Source: Spirosoma sp. 48-14
GTDB taxonomy: Bacteria > Bacteroidota > Bacteroidia > Cytophagales > Spirosomataceae
Assembly: GCF_001898575.1 (NCBI RefSeq)
Contig: NZ_MKUD01000001.1
Coordinates: forward strand, 249,557 to 313,556
DNA length: 64,000 nt
Direction: 5' to 3'
The notes under the pieces were generated by a model. The model worked only from the letters and a program-made list of their open reading frames with translations. It had not been told where the DNA came from and did not search any database. Position numbers and translations under genes: made by a program. This document shows positions 7,543-15,958 of this stretch, piece after piece. The first letter of the stretch is position 1; each line of letters opens with the position of its first letter.

Positions 7543-9285
7543 TCACTTTTTAGAAACTCGTTTCCCCGGCATATCACGCCCATTCTGGTGAAGAATCAAC
7601 TGGTCGATTTCCCCTTTTTCATTTCGAACAAACGACACCTTGGCCTCCACGACTTTCAGATAAAATTTGGTTTTCGATTCGGGAAAAAGCTCGAACCGCT
7701 GCTGCCCAGTTGCCTGTCCATATAACTGGCTCCCATCCCGCGTGATGACGATGGCAAAGGTTGGAGCCAGTTCATACGTACCCACATAGGATTCCAACGT
7801 AGCTTCATCCACAGTTGCATCATTCGGCGCTTCAACGATTTCGCCTAACTCCTTCAGTTTCTCGATACCGCCTGTATTACGCGGATTCAGTTCCAGTGAT
7901 TTTTTATAGTCCCGAATAGCAGCTGCTTTATCACCAAGTTTCATATACGCTTCGCCCCGGCTGTCGTACACGTTATATGATTGCGGAAACGACTCTACGT
8001 TGAGCGTAAACACATGAATGGCCTGTTGCACTTTTCCTTCACCCAGGAGTTCGTACCCGAGGCTATTTATCTCGTTCTCGTTCAGGCTGTAGGATTTATC
8101 GGCCTTCAACGTCGTAAATGTGGTTCGTAATTTATCGAGTGGATCGGTCAGAGCGGGTTGACGCAGGGCATCGGCAATGGACTTTTTAGGGGGTTCGACT
8201 GGCTGATTATAGAGGATATTCAGGATATTTTTCCGAATGCTTCCCAGCGGAGCCCCGCCCGTATTATTCAGCAGCACAACCAGTTGTTTATCTTTGGGTA
8301 TCCGGCTAATGATGGTGTTGAAGCCATTGATTCCCCCAGTGTGTTCAATCAAAAGCAGGCTATCTTTCAACGAGCCAATCTTCGTGTTGCTTACACCCCA
8401 TCCATAAGCATAATGGCTCAGAAACGGCGTAAACATTGTCTCTTTCGATTTAGCAGACAACAATTTATCGGTGTATAAGGCCTGATCCCAACGGTATAAG
8501 TCCTCTACCGTAGAATACATCGACCCGGCCGCATAGGGAATGGTCATGTCCAGATACGGTGCATTCACATAACGACCGCCCCGTTTTTCATAGCCCGACG
8601 CCCGTTTTGGAATAATCGGATCGGCCAGATCATAACCCGTATTCAGCATTTGCAGAGGTTTCAGAATAGCCTCCTGAAGCACCTCCGCATAGGATTTGCC
8701 GGTTACCTTTTCGATGATAACGCCGAGTAGAAAATAGCCTGAGTTATCATACGAAAACGTCGAGCCGGGTTCAAATTCAAGCGGCATGTCGGAGAATTTC
8801 TTCACAAACGCATCGGGCGTGTACGGGTCCCGACTCATCTTCTCAAAGAAATCAGGGAAACCTGTATAGCTTGGAATGCCCGATGTATGCGTCAACAGGT
8901 GATGAATCGTTACCTTATCGCCCGTCGCTTTAGGATAATTGGGGATATAATCCGTCACTTTACCATCGAGCTTAATCTTCCCTTTTTCAACCAGTTGCAT
9001 GATGAGCATCGACGTAAACTGCTTGGTGATGGAACCGAGCCGGAATTTGGTATCGGGCGTGTTGGGAATGTTCCACTCCATATTGGCCATCCCATAGCCC
9101 TTTTTAAAGATCACCTTGCCCTGTTCAGCCACCAGCACCGTTCCGTTGAACTGACGATTGGCTACGTATTGCTGAACAAGCGCATCAATTTTATCGGCTT
9201 TCTGCTGCGCCAGGGCGGGTGAGCTCACCAGAAAAAACCCTGCGATCAGTATTCGAATGACCATAGACGTAGCTTGCTGTTTCAT
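7543..9285 (-). CDS. Secreted serine hydrolase (beta-lactamase/PBP4 fold) with TPR-containing C-terminus
   Basis: From the ATG at 9285 the product is 580 residues with a signal peptide (VIRILIAGFFLVSSPALAQ). A longer frame reaches 9387, but a probable terminator of the upstream genes (9366-9402) overlaps it. Catalytic motifs of class C beta-lactamase-related enzymes are visible: SxxK in GSITKQF (Ser85, Lys88), YxN in SYDNSGY (Tyr179, Asn181) and a late HTGG in place of KTG. After the hydrolase domain (to about 370) come one or two TPR-like repeats (SRGEAYMKLGDKAAAIRDY) and a beta-rich tail. Likely periplasmic, acting on peptides or esters; true beta-lactam hydrolysis is not implied. Confidence 0.9.
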   Translation of the reverse strand: MKQQATSMVIRILIAGFFLVSSPALAQQKADKIDALVQQYVANRQFNGTVLVAEQGKVIFKKGYGMANMEWNIPNTPDTKFRLGSITKQFTSMLIMQLVEKGKIKLDGKVTDYIPNYPKATGDKVTIHHLLTHTSGIPSYTGFPDFFEKMSRDPYTPDAFVKKFSDMPLEFEPGSTFSYDNSGYFLLGVIIEKVTGKSYAEVLQEAILKPLQMLNTGYDLADPIIPKRASGYEKRGGRYVNAPYLDMTIPYAAGSMYSTVEDLYRWDQALYTDKLLSAKSKETMFTPFLSHYAYGWGVSNTKIGSLKDSLLLIEHTGGINGFNTIISRIPKDKQLVVLLNNTGGAPLGSIRKNILNILYNQPVEPPKKSIADALRQPALTDPLDKLRTTFTTLKADKSYSLNENEINSLGYELLGEGKVQQAIHVFTLNVESFPQSYNVYDSRGEAYMKLGDKAAAIRDYKKSLELNPRNTGGIEKLKELGEIVEAPNDATVDEATLESYVGTYELAPTFAIVITRDGSQLYGQATGQQRFELFPESKTKFYLKVVEAKVSFVRNEKGEIDQLILHQNGRDMPGKRVSKK

Positions 9286-9365
9286 ACAATCAGGATGGTT
9301 ATGTGAAGGTGTTGGCAAAATAGTCTTTTTATGGTTGCCCATATCCTGTAAGCTTCTTTTCCGGC

Positions 9366-9402
9366 AATAAAAAACCTGCTCTAACACATGATTAAAGCAG
9401 GT
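9366..9402 (-). terminator. Probable intrinsic terminator of the polA-xisH-xisI unit
   Basis: On the minus strand an ACCTGCT stem (9396-9402) pairs with AGCAGGT (9374-9380), followed by a run of T (9369-9374). The loop is long (15 nt), so strength is moderate. It lies 57 nt past the full-length xisI end, supporting 9459 as that gene's true end. Confidence 0.6.
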
Positions 9403-9458
9403 CTATTGTATAAATTATCAGTATACTAACAATGTCCGGTCTATTCGAAATAGATTTG

Positions 9459-9800
9459 TCAGGCTACTGCGAAGCCAGAGTAAGCCCGCATATACTCGGG
9501 CAGAAATCCGATTACGATATCGGATGCCGGAATTCCTCGCTCCATTAAATCGTCGGTCACTAAAATATCGGTATTATTCACCAGCAGCCAGACTTTTCAT
9601 GTCGGTTTAATCTGGAAATGGAAAACAATATTATACTCAAATACATCCTTGCGCCAGCCTGTTCTAATTACTTCATAGTGATGGTGTTTATCATCAGTTA
9701 TTAATTCATATTCAGAACTACGACCACCATTCATGCGATTTACAAACTCATCAAGCCACTGGGTGAGAATTGTTGAATAAGTTATGATTTTAGTATCCAT
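9459..9800 (-). pseudogene. xisI: XisI-like protein gene interrupted by one in-frame TGA
   Basis: Reading from the ATG at 9800 gives 67 residues resembling the start of XisI (fdxN element excision controlling factor): a region of the type HHYEVIRTGWRKDVFEYNIV, then FQIKPT and TGA at 9597-9599. The same frame continues without a gap: KVWLLVNNTDILVTDD, then RGIPASDIVIGF, ending RAYSGFAVA at 9459. XisI proteins are about 110 residues and end like this, so the whole unit (113 codons) is a normal-length xisI with one nonsense codon. Where the family usually has Gly before the K-x-W segment, GGA to TGA needs a single base change (inference). The start overlaps xisH by 19 nt. A sequencing error or recoding cannot be excluded. 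Confidence 0.8.
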
Positions 9801-10201
9801 TCTTCCACCTTTTTAGTCTGTTTATCAAAGATAACCAGATTGAGTTTGAATTTATCAACGATTAACTGAGTCGCTTCATCAAGAAAAAACTTATCATAAA
9901 TATTCCTCGCGACAGCTAGAAATAGTGTCCTATCTGGCTCTTGTATTTCCATAAACGTTTGATCGTTCAGGTACTGACCAAGTACCGCATGGAATTCATG
10001 AGAAAATGATGGCAAAAGGAAGCTTTTTACTTCAACAGCGATTTTTCGGGTGTCCTTTTCAGCAGCCATTAACTGCTCTGCTCCCAAGTCCACTTCATAG
10101 TTCCTCCCTTTCACCCGAATCGGATAAGGATCATGAGTAATAACCCAACCATCGTTTAATAAAACCTCCCGAACGATGGGATGGAAAATATCTCTTGCCA
10201 T
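9782..10201 (-). CDS. xisH: XisH family protein (PD-(D/E)xK nuclease-like)
   Basis: A 139-residue protein that matches XisH throughout: it starts ARDIFHPIVREVLLNDGWVI, contains a DPYPIRVKG strand, then VDLGAEQLMAAEKDTRKIAV followed by EVKSF, and ends with the family's VIFDKQTKKVEEWI. The D...ExK arrangement is the catalytic signature of restriction-endonuclease-like folds. In Anabaena, XisH with XisI is needed for fdxN element excision; elsewhere the pair is widespread with no proven role. It begins 2 nt after the polA stop, so it is almost certainly co-transcribed with polA. xisH is intact while its partner xisI is broken. Confidence 0.9.
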   Translation of the reverse strand: MARDIFHPIVREVLLNDGWVITHDPYPIRVKGRNYEVDLGAEQLMAAEKDTRKIAVEVKSFLLPSFSHEFHAVLGQYLNDQTFMEIQEPDRTLFLAVARNIYDKFFLDEATQLIVDKFKLNLVIFDKQTKKVEEWILKS

Positions 10202-10203
10202 AG

Positions 10204-13200
10204 CTAGTGTGCCAGCAGCCAGTTTTCCCCTACACCGATGCCGGTTTCCATCCGAACGGCCATTGGGATGGCGTTTTTCATGATGTCGTCAACCCGAACG
10301 CTGAGGAACTCGATTTCGTCGCGGTGCGCATCGAACACCAATTCATCGTGCACGGTCAGAATCATTTTTGATTTCAAACGCTCCTGGAGCATGAACTCGT
10401 GAATCCGAATCATGGCAATCTTGAGCATGTCGGCAGCACTTCCCTGAATGGGCGCATTGACAGCGTTGCGTTCGGCAAACATCCGGTCGGTCTGGTTGCG
10501 GGAATTAATGTCGCGCAGGTATCGCCGACGGCCTAGTATCGTTTCGGCATAGCCAAATCCACGCGCTTTTTCAATGCATTGATCGATGTAATCTTTTACG
10601 GCCGGGAAACCCGCAAAATACTCCTCAATGATCTGAGCGGCTTCTTTACGGGGAATCTTCAGGCGCTGCGACAAACCGAAGGATGAAATGCCGTAGATAA
10701 TCCCAAAGTTGATCGTTTTGGCTTTCCGACGCATATCGCTCGTCACCTCATCCAGCCCCACATGGAAGACCTTGCTGGCCGTTTGGGTGTGAATATCAAC
10801 GCCATTATTGAACGCATCGAGCATGGTTTTATCGCCACTGAAAGCCGCCATGATACGCAATTCGATCTGTGAGTAGTCGGCCGACATAATCAGAAATTCC
10901 GGCCCACGCGGTACAAACGCTTTCCGTATTTCCTGACCACGTGGGGTACGGATCGGAATATTTTGCAGGTTCGGATTTACCGATGATAGTCGTCCGGTAG
11001 CGGCCACAGCCTGGTTGAAGGACGTATGAATCCGGCCTGTTCGTTTACTGATCAGCGTCGGCAACACATCGACGTAGGTATTTTTAAGTTTGATCAGTTC
11101 GCGGTAGTCCAGAATCTTCCGGGCTATTTCATGCTCTACTTCCAGCTTCGACAGGATTTCTTCTCCCGTAGCATACTGGCCTGTTTTGGTTTTTTTGGCG
11201 TTTTTATCAAGCTTGAGCTTTTCAAACAGAACCTCACCCAACTGCTTCGGCGACCCGATGTTGAACGGTTCACCGGCAATCGTATAAATTTCCAGTTGCA
11301 CCTGCCGCATGTCCGTTTCCAAGGTGGCCGATAGTTCGGCTAGGGCGTTGGTGTCGATGGTTACCCCTTCAAGTTCCAGATCGGTCAGGACCCGAACGAG
11401 TGGCATCTCTACCTGATCGAACAGTTTGTGTAAATTATCTTTTTCGAGCCGGGGGGCAAACGTTTCTTTCAGTTGGAGGGTAATATCAGCGTCTTCAGCA
11501 GCATAGTCCACCACCTTCTGAATGTCGACATCGCGCATCGTCAATTGCCCCTTCCCTTTTTTGCCAATCAATGACTCGATTTCGACCGGGCTATAATTCA
11601 GGTAGGTCATGGCCATCATGTCCATATTATGGCGCATTTCAGGCTCAATAAGGTAGTGGGCAATCATCGTATCGAACAGCTTACCCTGTACCTCCACGCC
11701 ATACTTTTTCAGCATCAGCAGGTCGTACTTTAGGTTTTGCCCGATCTTGCTAATGGCGGGATTTTCCAGCACGGGTTTGAACTGATCAATAACAGCCTGT
11801 GCTTCGGCCCGATCATCGGGTACAGGAACATAGAAGGCTTCGCCCGTCCGATAGGCAAATGACAGCCCAACCAGATCCGCTTCAACGGGGTCGATGGCTG
11901 TAGTTTCCGAATCGAAACAGATGCTTTCCTGGAGGTTCAGATAATGCACCAGACTCGCCCGCAGTTCAGGTGTATCGACCAGCCGATAATCATGTTTGAC
12001 CGACAGAATCGTTTTACGGCGCTCAGGTTGGTTTTCGTCCAGTTCGTAGTCGGGATAAACGTCCAGGTACGCTGGCTCTTCGGTCACTTCACCCCCCGGC
12101 CTATCGTCCGTCGTGATCGTTTCCGTAACCGCTCCGGGAGAAGCTTCTGAAGCCGACGCAACAGGCACCTTGACTGGCGTTCGTTTACTTTTTTCTCCTC
12201 TCTCCTGTTTTGCAGGAGAGGTCGAGGGAGCAGGTTTTCCATCAAAATCAAACGGTAAATCGCCAGACCCCGATGGGTTCACCGCACTCATGTTCGGAAA
12301 TGGCAGGAACGCCGGAGAGGCATCACCTGGCGAATCGAACAGGTTCATCTGACCAGACTTACTGCTGGCTTTAAAAGCATCAGGCAATGGCTTTTCGTCG
12401 TAGTCAGCGCCAAGCAGCCGGGTTTTCATCTGCCGAAACTCCAGCTCATCCAGCAAGGCAGCCAGACGAGGCTTGTCATATTCCGTATGCCGGAGCTTAT
12501 CTTCATCGAATTCAACCGGAACGTCCAGATGGATGGTTGCCAGTTGTTTCGACAGCAAGCCTTGCTGCGCGAAATTGACGACGTTCTCTTTCTGCTTTCC
12601 TTTCAATTGATCGGCATTGGCAATCAGATTTTCAACCGTACCGAAATCGGCAATAAGTTTTTGTGCTGTTTTTTCGCCAATACCCGGAATACCCGGAATG
12701 TTATCGACCGAATCGCCCATTAGTCCAAGCATATCCGTCACCTGCTCGATCCGTTCGATTTGCCAGCGCTCCAGTACCTCCTTCACGCCCAGCTTTTCGG
12801 CTGGCTTGCCCATGAAAGCCGGTTTGTAGATATGCACATGCTCTTCGACCAACTGACCGTAGTCTTTGTCGGGCGTCATCATATACACCTCAAAATCAGC
12901 CAGTGCAGCCTTCTTGGCGATGGTCCCAATGATATCATCAGCTTCGTAACCTTCCAGAATCAGAATGGGGATGTGCATGGCCTCCACAATCCGTTTGATA
13001 TAGGGCATGGCCACACTAATATCCTCCGGCTGCGACTGACGAGTCGCTTTATACATCGGAAACTGTTCATGCCGAAACGTCTTTTTAGCCGAATCGAAGG
13101 CAACGCCGATGTGGGTAGGTTTTTCTTTTGTCAGCACTTCGATCATGGCGTTCATAAATCCGAAAACGGCTGACGTATTGACCCCTCGTGACGAAATCCG

Positions 13201-13284
13201 TGGAGCTTTATTAAAGGCAAAATGAGCGCGGTAAATCAGGGCCAGCGCATCTAGTAAAAAGAGTTTTTTCTGTGGTTTAGCCAT
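10204..13284 (-). CDS. polA: DNA polymerase I
   Basis: Repair and Okazaki-fragment polymerase, 1026 residues from the ATG at 13284 (a longer frame adds 17 residues without family resemblance). Order of domains: 5'-3' exonuclease (about 1-300, FLLDALALIYRAHFAF, then GLMGDSVDNIPGIPGIGEK), an unusually long low-complexity linker (about 310-420), 3'-5' proofreading exonuclease with DSETT as its metal motif, and the polymerase domain with motif A (SADYSQIELRIMAAFSG), motif B (RRKAKTINFGIIYGIS) and motif C (LTVHDELVFD). All catalytic residues are present. The linker makes it roughly 80-100 residues longer than typical and contains a hairpin-repeat word (12200-12220). xisH follows 2 nt after the stop. 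Confidence 0.97.
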   Translation of the reverse strand: MAKPQKKLFLLDALALIYRAHFAFNKAPRISSRGVNTSAVFGFMNAMIEVLTKEKPTHIGVAFDSAKKTFRHEQFPMYKATRQSQPEDISVAMPYIKRIVEAMHIPILILEGYEADDIIGTIAKKAALADFEVYMMTPDKDYGQLVEEHVHIYKPAFMGKPAEKLGVKEVLERWQIERIEQVTDMLGLMGDSVDNIPGIPGIGEKTAQKLIADFGTVENLIANADQLKGKQKENVVNFAQQGLLSKQLATIHLDVPVEFDEDKLRHTEYDKPRLAALLDELEFRQMKTRLLGADYDEKPLPDAFKASSKSGQMNLFDSPGDASPAFLPFPNMSAVNPSGSGDLPFDFDGKPAPSTSPAKQERGEKSKRTPVKVPVASASEASPGAVTETITTDDRPGGEVTEEPAYLDVYPDYELDENQPERRKTILSVKHDYRLVDTPELRASLVHYLNLQESICFDSETTAIDPVEADLVGLSFAYRTGEAFYVPVPDDRAEAQAVIDQFKPVLENPAISKIGQNLKYDLLMLKKYGVEVQGKLFDTMIAHYLIEPEMRHNMDMMAMTYLNYSPVEIESLIGKKGKGQLTMRDVDIQKVVDYAAEDADITLQLKETFAPRLEKDNLHKLFDQVEMPLVRVLTDLELEGVTIDTNALAELSATLETDMRQVQLEIYTIAGEPFNIGSPKQLGEVLFEKLKLDKNAKKTKTGQYATGEEILSKLEVEHEIARKILDYRELIKLKNTYVDVLPTLISKRTGRIHTSFNQAVAATGRLSSVNPNLQNIPIRTPRGQEIRKAFVPRGPEFLIMSADYSQIELRIMAAFSGDKTMLDAFNNGVDIHTQTASKVFHVGLDEVTSDMRRKAKTINFGIIYGISSFGLSQRLKIPRKEAAQIIEEYFAGFPAVKDYIDQCIEKARGFGYAETILGRRRYLRDINSRNQTDRMFAERNAVNAPIQGSAADMLKIAMIRIHEFMLQERLKSKMILTVHDELVFDAHRDEIEFLSVRVDDIMKNAIPMAVRMETGIGVGENWLLAH
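12200..12220. repeat. Hairpin word inside the polA linker coding sequence
   Basis: CTCTCCTG (12200-12207) and CAGGAGAG (12213-12220) form a perfect 8-bp stem within codons for a Pro/Ser/Lys-rich linker between the two exonuclease domains. CTCTCCTG/CAGGAGAG stems are a common word of intergenic hairpins in environmental bacteria, so an in-frame insertion of such a repeat into a tolerant linker is plausible (inference). Confidence 0.5.
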
Positions 13285-13427
13285 TCGATAGGAGTCACAA
13301 ATCAATTCGCCAAAGGTCGAAAGACTTACCGACAATCACGCGCTTTCGAGTAAACAAATTGATGAATTCAGGAGCGATAGTACGTATCAATAAAACACCT
13401 TCCGACGGGTTTTGATTCCTCCTCAAT

Positions 13428-13532
13428 AGGGTTTGAGCGCAAAGGCGCAGAGGGTTCGTAGAGACCGCAAAGATAGATATTATTCTTCCTTTCAGTCTTT
13501 ACGAACCCTCTGCGCCTTTGCGCTCAAACCCT
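13428..13532. repeat. Long inverted repeat, perfect 33-bp arms
   Basis: Arms 13428-13460 and 13500-13532 are exact reverse complements and contain the word GCGCAAAGGCGCAGAGGG; the loop is 39 nt. The right arm ends one base before the fasciclin gene's stop codon, and the left arm lies 143 nt before the polA start. There is no T-run directly after the stem, so a simple intrinsic terminator is not the full explanation. Confidence 0.85.
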
Positions 13533-14540
13533 CTACTGTGGCAACAACAGGCGATCAATGATATGCACCACACCGTTGGTAGCCGTAATATCGGGGCCGG
13601 TAATGTTGGAAGCTGTGCCACCATTGCCTTTACCCGTTACGGTCAGGGCCGTTGTGCTGATTCCTGCCGTGATTGTTCCACCTTGCAGGGTTGTCAGGCT
13701 GGAACCGTTGGTAATTAATGGCGTGTACGTACGGCCACCGATCAGGTGATAACTCAGAATATTGGTCAGTGCCGGAACAGTAGCCTTTGCTATAGCAGCT
13801 GAATCATAGCCTACAGCTTTAAAAGCCGCATCGGTAGGGGCAAACACCGTAATTGGTCCGGCGGCTGTGAGTGAGCTTACGGCCCCCGTTTTGGCAACGG
13901 CCGCCGTAAGCAATTTGAACGATGCTGAAGGTATGAGCAACGGAATGTTTTGAATCGTTGCTACTATATTGCCGAAAGCAGGTGGGATCAGCACCCGATC
14001 AATGGCGTACACTACCCCATTGCTAGCCTGGCCGTCGGCCTGTAACACATGCGCTCCATTAATCGAAATTGTACTGGACGAGACAGAGGTAGTAGTCGAA
14101 GAAGCAGAGGTTATTCTTGAAATATAAACGGGTGCCCCAGCCAGGGTTTGCTGAGTCGAATTTATACCTACGGGTAAGTCGGAAGCAGCAACCCGGGTGC
14201 CTAGCACGTGATATTGCAGGATGGTTTTTAGCAGATCCGCTGGTGCAGCATTGATGGCGTTGACATCGCTATACCCCAGCAACTTAAAGGCTGCATCGGT
14301 AGGCGCAAATACCGTGTATGTTCCGGGCTGGCTCAGTGTGGCATCAAAACCAGCTTTGGCTACGGCCGCTTTCAGCAAGGTAAACTGACTGCCCGTGCTT
14401 ATCAATTCATTGATGGTTGATAACGTTGGCGGATTGCTGTCGTCTTTTTTACAGGATGAAAAGAAAATGGACAGAACAAGGGCAAAGGTGCCTAACAGGC
14501 CCCAGCTTCGCCGAATGGGTGCCTGACGATACATGTGCAT
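13533..14540 (-). CDS. Lipoprotein with two fasciclin (FAS1) domains
   Basis: From the ATG at 14540 the product is 335 residues, with a lipoprotein signal (ALVLSIFFSSCKKDD; Cys is the lipidation site). Two FAS1 repeats follow (about 45-185 and 190-335). Each carries the FAS1 H1-like box TVFAPTDAAFK (first) or ITVFAPTDAAFKAVG (second) and a terminal H2-like strand (NGVVYAIDRVLIPP and NGVVHIIDRLLLPQ). FAS1 domains mediate adhesion and are common on Bacteroidota surfaces. The next ATG (14534) is also possible. The N-terminal extension of the longer frame has no signal-peptide character and was left out. Confidence 0.9.
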   Translation of the reverse strand: MHMYRQAPIRRSWGLLGTFALVLSIFFSSCKKDDSNPPTLSTINELISTGSQFTLLKAAVAKAGFDATLSQPGTYTVFAPTDAAFKLLGYSDVNAINAAPADLLKTILQYHVLGTRVAASDLPVGINSTQQTLAGAPVYISRITSASSTTTSVSSSTISINGAHVLQADGQASNGVVYAIDRVLIPPAFGNIVATIQNIPLLIPSASFKLLTAAVAKTGAVSSLTAAGPITVFAPTDAAFKAVGYDSAAIAKATVPALTNILSYHLIGGRTYTPLITNGSSLTTLQGGTITAGISTTALTVTGKGNGGTASNITGPDITATNGVVHIIDRLLLPQ

Positions 14541-14674
14541 GATTGATTTGGAATTAGTGAATATGATCAAAACAGGGTACTCGTATTCAAAGAACGACAA
14601 TAGGTTGGTTTTGTTTGGTAGGCTCCCTTTGATTATAACCCTTTTCTAATTCCTTGGTCGTTTCAATTTTGAGT

Positions 14675-14735
14675 AGTTAGTTTGATAGACATTCTCGCTC
14701 CTAACTCCTCGCACCTAACGTCTATCAAACTAACT
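14675..14735. repeat. Inverted repeat (16-bp perfect arms) just before the thioesterase start
   Basis: AGTTAGTTTGATAGAC (14675-14690) pairs perfectly with 14720-14735; the 29-nt loop contains the word CCTAAC twice. It lies between divergently transcribed genes and ends 7 nt before the ATG at 14743, so it cannot be a terminator for either and would form in the thioesterase leader if transcription starts upstream. Confidence 0.75.
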
Positions 14736-14742
14736 GCTTAAA

Positions 14743-15258
14743 ATGCCTCAACCAAAATTTGCCCGCGAATCGATGACGGTTATGACCGAAATGGTTCTGC
14801 CCAATGATACCAACACGCTGAACAATCTGATGGGCGGGCGCCTGTTACACTTCATGGACATTGCCGCTGCCATTGCGGCTCAAAAACACTCCAATCGTAT
14901 TGTGGTGACGGCTTCGGTCGATAACGTCTCATTTTCGGAACCGATCCGATTAGGCAATATCGTTACCATGAAAGCGCAGGTAACCCGTGCATTCAGCTCG
15001 TCGATGGAAGTATTTATTGAAGTGTGGGCCGAAGACATTCCGGCGGGTATTCGGGTCAGTACCAACAGTGCGTTTTATACCTTCGTGGCTGTTGACCAGA
15101 GCGGCCGACCGATTGAAGTACCTGCTGTGATCCCGGAAAACGACGATGAAAAAGCCCGTTATGAAAGTGCGCTCCGCCGACGACAACTGCGGCTGGTTCT
15201 GGCCGGACGCATGAACCCACAAGATGCTACAGAGTTAAGGGAGTTTCTTAGAGTCTGA
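14743..15258 (+). CDS. Acyl-CoA thioesterase (hotdog fold)
   Basis: A 171-residue hotdog-fold thioesterase of the YciA/BACH type. Visible: the opening ESMTVMTEMVLPNDTNTL, the catalytic-loop region NLMGGRLLHFMDIAAAIAA (with Asp in FMDIAA), the central strand VVTASVDNVSFSEPIRLGNIV and EVFIEVWAEDI. These hydrolyse acyl-CoA to free acid and CoA in the cytoplasm; chain-length preference cannot be told. The C-terminus is helical and charged. Its stop codon is the first base of a 35-bp inverted repeat shared with the convergent gene. Confidence 0.9.
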   Translation: MPQPKFARESMTVMTEMVLPNDTNTLNNLMGGRLLHFMDIAAAIAAQKHSNRIVVTASVDNVSFSEPIRLGNIVTMKAQVTRAFSSSMEVFIEVWAEDIPAGIRVSTNSAFYTFVAVDQSGRPIEVPAVIPENDDEKARYESALRRRQLRLVLAGRMNPQDATELREFLRV

Positions 15259-15333
15259 ACCGGGATTAAACAGATTGAGGGATTGAGCAGATAACAAAAT
15301 CTGCTCAATCCCTCAATCTGTTTAATCCCGGTT
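15258..15333. repeat. Perfect 35-bp inverted repeat filling a convergent gene gap (family A, copy 1)
   Basis: Arms 15258-15292 and 15299-15333 are exact reverse complements with a 6-nt loop AACAAA. The first base is the last A of the thioesterase stop codon, and the last base is adjacent to the opposite gene's stop codon, so it occupies the whole gap. It is homologous to the repeat at 27023-27114: 30 of 35 arm bases agree, and all five differences are matched by complementary changes in the other arm. Confidence 0.92.
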
Positions 15334-15810
15334 TTAATTGGCTAGTTTAAGCGACTGCCAGGCAACCATTTGCCACTGTCCTCCTTTTTTCACATAGACC
15401 GATAGGTATCGGAGGTGGTTATTGATTTCGTTGCCATTGCTGGTCGCTTTGAGCAGGCATAGTCCGTTAATAACGGCCGTATTTCCATAAATACGTGCAT
15501 TTTGATCTTCTATATCAATAGTGCGGTAAACCGTTTTCCCACTCCGAATCGACTCAACAAACGAGGACTTGGTATCCGAAGCGCCACTAGAGTGATTATA
15601 CACTAAATCATTGGCCAATACCCGATCCAGGACCGTAAAATCCTTATCAATCTGGGCAGTGAATCGTTTTTTCTCGGTGTCGATAACCGCCTTTTCGTCG
15701 GCTGATGCGGATTTGGTTGAGGTAGTTGCTACAGCGGATGGAGCAACGGGCGCTTGAGCCCACAGACCCTGACAGCAGATAGCCAGACAAAATGCTAAGA
15801 TGTATTTCAT
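15334..15810 (-). CDS. Secreted NTF2-like (DUF4440-type) protein
   Basis: A 158-residue protein with a signal peptide (ILAFCLAICCQGLWAQ). The rest is an NTF2-like cone: an N-terminal helix (EKAVIDTEKKRFTAQIDKDF), then VLDRVLANDLVYNHSSG, KSSFVESIRSGKTVYRTIDI, and strands ending in GGQWQMVAWQSLKL, the usual end of DUF4440/SnoaL-like domains. These bind small ligands or act as isomerase-like enzymes; no catalytic residues stand out. Probably periplasmic. A 16-residue Ala/Ser/Thr-rich linker separates the signal from the domain. It converges with the thioesterase gene. Confidence 0.8.
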   Translation of the reverse strand: MKYILAFCLAICCQGLWAQAPVAPSAVATTSTKSASADEKAVIDTEKKRFTAQIDKDFTVLDRVLANDLVYNHSSGASDTKSSFVESIRSGKTVYRTIDIEDQNARIYGNTAVINGLCLLKATSNGNEINNHLRYLSVYVKKGGQWQMVAWQSLKLAN

Positions 15811-15901
15811 GTAAAAGACTCGATCTATCGGTTAAAACGGATTGGTTCGTTCTCCATCAAAGAAAAGCCTTCTGGTATTCTACCGTTTTTGCCAGACCTA
15901 T

Positions 15902-15925
15902 AAAAAAACCGGCCAATGGCCGGTT
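15902..15925 (-). terminator. Intrinsic terminator after the 15959 gene
   Basis: On the minus strand, AACCGGCC and GGCCGGTT form an 8-bp stem with a 3-nt loop, followed by seven Ts. This is a classic rho-independent terminator 34 nt past the stop. Confidence 0.9.
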
Positions 15926-15958
15926 CATACTTTAGTATCAGAAGGATCGATTAACTGA

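Noticed and set aside
7543..9285. A true class C beta-lactamase (resistance gene)
   Set aside because: The KTG motif reads HTG and the protein has TPR and extra beta segments; it fits the broad serine hydrolase group instead.
9286..9387. N-terminal extension of the serine hydrolase
   Set aside because: It overlaps the probable terminator of the polA unit and hides a clear signal peptide.
9366..9460. A duplicated polA 3' end, as found for mutS
   Set aside because: I compared the region after xisI with the polA ending and saw no similarity, so xisHI did not leave such a repeat.
9597..9800. A stand-alone 67-residue gene
   Set aside because: It is the first part of xisI; the frame continues past the TGA with family-like sequence to 9461.
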